Assembly: GCA_020634495.1 (NCBI GenBank)
Contig: JACKBR010000003.1
Coordinates: 1-64,000, forward strand
Direction: 5' to 3'
DNA from: Ardenticatenaceae bacterium
GTDB taxonomy: Bacteria; Chloroflexota; Anaerolineae; Promineifilales; Promineifilaceae
Length of the DNA stretch: 64,000 nt
Positions 59,810-64,000 of the stretch are shown in pieces (the first letter of the stretch is position 1; each line of letters begins with the position of its first letter). The notes under the pieces were generated by a model that saw nothing but the letters and a program-made list of their open reading frames with translations, was not told where the DNA came from and did no database searches. Position numbers and translations under genes: made by a program.

Positions 59810-60468
59810 TTACATCATCGGCTTTATTTCCCACAGCCAGCAAATACGGCCGTTATCCACCCAATCAATCTCCCAACCAGCGTCGCCAAAGGTGCGGCGC
59901 AGGCCGCGCAGGAGCATTTGCAGCCGCTGGGCGTGGGGCGGCAGGCTGGCGTCGGGGCGCTGCCAACTGCTGAGGCGGGGCAGGGGCGTGGGGGTGTCTG
60001 CCTGGATGAGGCTTGGTCCGTGGTGGCGTTTTGGGGAAACGCCGTTCCCCGCACACCATTTTCTGGCAAACTAATCAGCAGCAGGTCGTGACGGCCGTTT
60101 TGTGTCGTCCATCCTTCGCATAACGAGCTGGAGAGCTGGGTGGGGTTGTCTAGCTGGACAGGGGATAGGGCGGGGCCGATCTGGTTGGGGTGCAACGGCC
60201 GTACCACCATTGGCACATCAAGCAGAGGAAAGCGAGCCAGGTTAAACAGCAAATCGTGGAGGGCAGGGGCGGAAACGGCCGTTACCAGCCCATCTTCCAC
60301 CTGAATTACCCCTTCCTCTAATGCCAGTTCATAAAAGTTGTGCAGCAAAATGCCGCCCGACGGCACGGGCAGGTTGTTGGCGGCGGCCTTATCCAGCAAG
60401 CAGCCCGGTTCAGGCACCTCTCGCTTGACCGCCCGTTTAGACCCCAACCAGGCAAAAAAATATCTCAC
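59810..60468 (-). CDS. Unrecognised protein, frameshifted near its C-terminus
   Basis: The N-terminus MRYFFAWLGSKRAVKREVP is followed by LPVPSGGILLHNFYELALEEGV, which resembles the start of ATP-grasp PEP/pyruvate-binding domains, but no more of that domain follows. The frame reads through to 60050, and one base removed from CCCCAAAA there gives the better continuation RHHGPSLIQADTP...GWEIDWVDNGRICWLW, ending at 59810. The uncorrected frame ends at 59824 with low-complexity residues. Its C-terminus has a relative at 58994-59060. Function unknown. Confidence 0.6.
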
Positions 60469-60489
60469 AAATCCTCCAAATTTATTTTT

Positions 60490-60557
60490 ACCGCGGAGAG
60501 CGCGGAGGTCGCCAAGAACAAGAAAAATTCTCAGCGCTCTCCGCGTCCTCTGCGGTT
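60490..60557. repeat. CCGCGGAGAGCGCGGAG...CTCTCCGCGTCCTCTGCGG inverted repeat
   Basis: Two oppositely oriented copies of the CTCTGCG-type repeat flank a 30-base loop just after the lysyl-oxidase-like gene. Single copies lie in acsB, acsD and at 27471. Confidence 0.7.
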
Positions 60558-60560
60558 CAA

Positions 60561-62596
60561 TTATTCAACTGGTGTGCAGGTGATTTCTGCTAGATCGTCG
60601 CCCGTGAAGAGGGGCGCGGCGTAGAGCGCGTAGTCGCCGCCCGGCTCGTTTTCATCCCGCACAAAGGGGCAGGTGAAGTTGAGCGTCACCTGGCTGCCGG
60701 AAACGACCTGGTTGAGCAGTGAATCGCTGTAGGTGCAGGCCGTGCCCACGCCCAGCACGGAACTGGCTTCGCAGAGGCGCACTACCTGGGCTGCTGCGTC
60801 GCCGTTGAGGGCGCAGCTTAACTGCACCGGACTGCCGGGCGTGCAGCGCAGGGCGGGTTCGTCTTCTGCGGTGGGTTCGGGCAAATTGGGCAGGGGAACG
60901 GCCGTAAAGCCACAATTTCGTCTCGGCCCTTGCTCGCTGCTGGCGCAGGGCTGGGTGACAAAGCTGCCCGTTGCCGGGATGGCCACATTTTCCGTGCCGC
61001 TGTTTGTCGCGTCCCAATCCTCTACAAATTCGCACTGCGGGCGGCTGATGGGCAGCCCGTTGCTGTTGCGCAAACCGCTTGGCTCAAAAACGGGATTGCC
61101 TTCTTCGTCCAGCACCGGGTAGCCCTCGCACAAAAATTGCTCTGTGTTGAAGCGGAAGCTGAGCGGTAATTCCGTAGTCATTTCCTTCGATTTCGATGTC
61201 CGTAATGTCGATCCATTGGCAGTCCAGCCCCGCGCCGTACTCATCGACCCAGCCCGCCTGGATGCCCTGGTTGTTGCAGCTAAAGTTCGGGTCAGCGGCG
61301 ACAGTTCGTTGTTGCTGAAACGGCTGGTGCTTTCCACGCAAAACGCCTGTTTGCTGGGCTGGCTGGTGCTGCCCAACTGAAATTCGCCGTAATTTTGGAA
61401 GTGAAAATGGGCGTGGCAGCTGTTGTACTCAAACATGTTGGTCAGCGGATTTTCGGCCACCACCGGGCCGATGTCCAGCGCTGCTGCGCCAAGATTGTGG
61501 GCGGTGGCGTCGAACTGGAGCAGCCGCCGCCAGCCGGTGCCGTTGACGCAGCCTTCGGCCAGGGCGCAAGAATTGGCGGGAAAGTAGCGGTAGACGATGC
61601 GGGTGTTTTGTAAATCTTCGCCCACCACGCGCAGGTCTGGGGCATCCTGGGCCACGACTTCACCGAGGCGCACCTGGTTGGCTAAATTTTCATCCCAGGG
61701 CAGGCGGGTGAAGCGAACGGCCGTTTCCACCGTACCCACCGTCGCATTCAGAGCTTGCAGGCAGGAGAGGGTTGGCAGGGTGGTGCGATGGCAGCCTGCC
61801 GCGCCGCCGCTGTCTGCCGTGCAGCTGTAGTCGTAAAAAATATCGACGTTTTCCGAGTCGTAGCTGTTGGGCGGGAAGCCGCCTTCGTTGAGGCAGGCAT
61901 TGCCCGTGCGCTGTAAAAGCTGGGTCGGATCAGGCGGCAAGATGAACGGCTCATCCCACAGGCCACCCACTTCTGCCAGGGCGGGTTCTGCTTTGGCCGG
62001 TTCATCCAGGCTGGTGAGCAGGGTGCTGCTGAAGTGTATCCGATCAAAATGAGGTCGTGGTTGTTAATGGTTTGGCGGGTTGGTTCGCTGGTGAGTTCGA
62101 TGTGCCAGAGGGATTGGGGTGGCAGGGGGAGCTGGCCTTTGTCTGGGTAGAAAAACGGCCGAAAATGCAGCCGGTTGTAGGTGAGCGCCACCTGCCGCTG
62201 GGCCATCTCCAGCCAAAAATCATCCGGTTCGGCGCTGAGGGCAGCGGCTACCTCGCCTCGCATCTCCTCTGGATACTCATCGAGCAAGATGCCTGCCTGG
62301 CTGTCCATCTCCAGGCTGATGAGCGCCCCTTCGCCCTCGATGGGTGAGGGGATAAAGCTGGCGTCATCGGTGGTGGTTTCCTCGGCGATGACGGGGGCTT
62401 TGGTGGGCAGTGCGGTGGCGATGGCCGGTGGAGGCAAGGGGGTGTTTTCGGAAGGGTTGGCGGTTTCGTTGGGAACGGCCGTTTGGCTGGGCGTTGTATT
62501 TTCATTCTCATCAAGGGTCGGTTCCTGGCCGCAGCTGGCAGCCAGGGTGATGGTTAAGAGCAGAAAGCCGGTGACAAAGCGCATCAGTTTGTTCAT
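60561..62596 (-). pseudogene. Lysyl-oxidase-like lipoprotein, frameshifted as sequenced
   Basis: The start at 62596 gives a signal peptide with lipobox LAASC, then a Thr/Pro-rich linker. The frame breaks near 62030 and continues in another. There NMFEYNSCHAHFHFQNYGEF is the copper-binding lysyl oxidase motif (HxHxH). Further shifts near 61310 and 61150 are needed to read NFSCNNQGIQAGWVDEY and LDCQWIDIT, which are also lysyl oxidase hallmarks. A cysteine-rich C-terminal part ends at 60561. Full length is about 678 residues. Bacterial lysyl oxidases are secreted copper amine oxidases; activity here depends on whether the breaks are real. Confidence 0.82.
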
Positions 62597-62942
62597 AGGG
62601 CATGATTTTACCCACAGTAGCGACGGGCTTCAAAGTGGCTGGCGCTTCCTCATGGTTTGTTTAACACCCTTGCTTTATCGCCAATCAGCCCCTGCCTGGA
62701 GAACTACTGCCAGATCGCCTCTGTTTCGTGTCGTCGCGTGGTGGCCCGCCGGAGAGCAGTTCGTCTTTGCTGATGGTGCACAAATTCCAGTTGGTGTTCC
62801 ATCTGCGGGTGAGGTTTTTTAAATGTGAGCTGGCTCACGAACGGCCGTCCGACAGGGAGCAAATCCTTAAATTTCGCAGAGTGAGCATCCTCAGATGCGA
62901 TTTTTTGACCCGTTCGCATCTGAGGATGCTCACTCCTCGGAT
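62597..62942. other. Spacer between lysyl-oxidase-like and glyS genes
   Basis: It contains GTGAGC-TG-GCTCAC (62825-62838) and the 22-base inverted repeat at 62879-62935. No supported gene is present. Confidence 0.5.
62879..62935. repeat. Perfect 22-base inverted repeat after glyS
   Basis: The arms 62879-62900 and 62914-62935 (core GAGCATCCTCAGATGCGA) are fully complementary around a 13-base loop containing TTTTTT. It lies just past the glyS stop. The lack of a trailing T-run on the minus strand leaves open whether it terminates or is a repeat element. Confidence 0.75.
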
Positions 62943-64000
62943 TTAGGAGGCAAAGAGTTGGTCTTGCAAGTAAGGCAGCAGCTGGTCAATATTCACACGA
63001 ACTTGCTCTGTTGTGTCGCGGTGGCGGACGGTGACGCTGTTGTTTTCTAGCGTGTCAAAATCAATGGTGATGCAAAACGGCGTGCCGATTTCGTCCTGAT
63101 AGTAATATCGTTTGCCGATGTTGCCCCGGTCGTCCCAGGTGGCGGTGTGGTGCGGCGCGATCAGTTCGTAGACGGCCTGGGCTTTTTGCACGAGTTCGGG
63201 TTTGTTACGCAGCAGGGGGAAAACGGCCGTTTTATACGGCGCTAAATCCGGCTTAAAGCGTAAAACGGTGCGGTTGTTCTCTGCGTCATGCCAGTAAGCG
63301 TCGCACAGCAGCATCAAAAAGAGACGGTTGATGCCCACGGCTGGTTCGATGACGTGCGGCACAAAGGTCTTGCCGCTGAATGGATCGGTGTAGGTCAGTT
63401 TGGCCCCGGAATGTTCGATGTGTTGTTGCAAATCGTAATCGGTGCGGTAGGCCACGCCCCAAAGCTCCTTAAAGCCAAAGGGAAAATGGTAATCCAAATC
63501 GTAGGTTTCGCGGCTGTAGTGGCTGCGCTCTTTGTCAGAATGGCGTCGCCAGCGCAGATTTTCGGCCTGGACGCCCAGGCTGTGCACCACAAAATCCCAC
63601 ATGCGCTGCTGCCATTCCGTGAACAAAGTTTGCCAATCGTTTTGCTCTGGATCAAAGAAATATTCAATTTCCGCCTGTTCAAATTCCAGCGTGCGGAAGA
63701 CAAATTGGCCGGTGGTAATTTCGTTGCGGAAGCTCTTGCCAATCTGGCCAATGCCAAAGGGCAGCTTAACGCGGGACGAATCCAGCACCTGGCGGAAGTT
63801 GGTAAAGATGCCCTGAGCGGTTTCGCCGCGTAGATAAATTTTTGCTTTTTCACCTTCGATAGCGCCTACGGCCGTTTCAAACAAAATGTTAAACTCTTTT
63901 GGCTCAGTAACCGGGTTGCCGTCTGGACTCAAAATCTTGTTTTCTGCAATAAACCTACCCATTTCCGCCACGTTCAGCGCCTCGACGATTAGTTCAGGCG
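62943..64000 (-). CDS. glyS: Glycyl-tRNA synthetase, dimeric type (partial, 5' end outside the window)
   Basis: The frame is open to the right edge, where LIVEALNVAEMGRF can be read, so the start is outside. The visible 350 residues include the class II motif 2 region FRNEITTGQFVFRTLEFEQAE (read in parts), QGIFTNFRQ, a motif 3 region VIEPAVGINRLFL, and the anticodon-binding domain (APYKTAVFPLL, YYYQDEIGTPFCITIDF). This is the alpha2 (eukaryal/archaeal-like) form rather than the alpha2-beta2 form. Confidence 0.95.
   Translation of the reverse strand, partial: PELIVEALNVAEMGRFIAENKILSPDGNPVTEPKEFNILFETAVGAIEGEKAKIYLRGETAQGIFTNFRQVLDSSRVKLPFGIGQIGKSFRNEITTGQFVFRTLEFEQAEIEYFFDPEQNDWQTLFTEWQQRMWDFVVHSLGVQAENLRWRRHSDKERSHYSRETYDLDYHFPFGFKELWGVAYRTDYDLQQHIEHSGAKLTYTDPFSGKTFVPHVIEPAVGINRLFLMLLCDAYWHDAENNRTVLRFKPDLAPYKTAVFPLLRNKPELVQKAQAVYELIAPHHTATWDDRGNIGKRYYYQDEIGTPFCITIDFDTLENNSVTVRHRDTTEQVRVNIDQLLPYLQDQLFAS

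Noticed and set aside
1..64000. tRNA or rRNA genes
   Set aside because: Spacers were scanned for cloverleaf features, such as a GTTCGAATC-type T-loop, and for rRNA stretches; none was convincing.

Overview
The window looks like a chromosomal segment of an anaerobic bacterium, most likely an Anaerolineae-type member of the Chloroflexota. That placement is an inference from gene content and from the style of the intergenic repeats; no rRNA gene is present to test it. Coding density is high. The octamer palindrome ACGGCCGT occurs far more often than chance would allow, inside genes and between them.

Layout. (1) 0-5.5 kb: the 3' end of a probable mobA, folD, a small membrane protein, two single-domain response regulators flanking an MBL-fold hydrolase, and a zinc-metalloprotease-like protein. 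(2) 5.5-23.8 kb: one long minus-strand block for the carbonyl branch and the last methyl-branch steps of the Wood-Ljungdahl pathway. In transcription order it holds a metal-binding-like small protein, cooS/acsA, acsB, acsD, acsC, acsV (corrinoid protein reactivator), a radical SAM protein, acsE, malic enzyme, a thioredoxin-reductase-like flavoprotein, a MetV-MetF fusion, a DUF3786 protein and two cooC ATPases. Junctions in this block carry hairpins built from short iterated words, and such words are also inserted into acsV and acsD. acsD, acsC, acsV and the radical SAM gene are broken by several single-base indels in homopolymers, which points to assembly error at least as much as to decay. 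(3) 24-32.7 kb: a secreted beta-propeller protein, a WYL regulator, a MITE-like element, surE, a CBS-domain pyrophosphatase-family protein, secreted and membrane proteins, DinB and kynureninase. (4) 32.9-45.8 kb: an ABC exporter, a 34-residue membrane peptide, pyruvate phosphate dikinase, a large secreted propeller protein, pyruvate:ferredoxin oxidoreductase and a dihydroorotate-dehydrogenase-like protein. (5) 46-56 kb: a chemosensory cluster (response regulator, CheA-REC hybrid, CheW, CheR-TPR, CheW, methyl-accepting protein, CheB) with no flagellar gene. (6) 56-64 kb: two HlyD-type adaptors, a MazEF-like toxin-antitoxin pair between homologous 3' gene ends, a frameshifted lysyl-oxidase-like lipoprotein, and the 3' part of glycyl-tRNA synthetase.

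Together, CODH/ACS, PFOR, PPDK and malic enzyme would link acetyl-CoA made from CO2 and methyl-THF to pyruvate, PEP and malate. FolD and MetVF supply part of the methyl branch. Formate dehydrogenase, formyl-THF synthetase and a recognised Hdr or Rnf partner are not in the window, so neither autotrophy nor its direction can be settled here. The strongest open leads are the ACGGCCGT palindrome, the iterated-word hairpins that also enter coding sequence, and the unusual flavoprotein beside the MetVF fusion.
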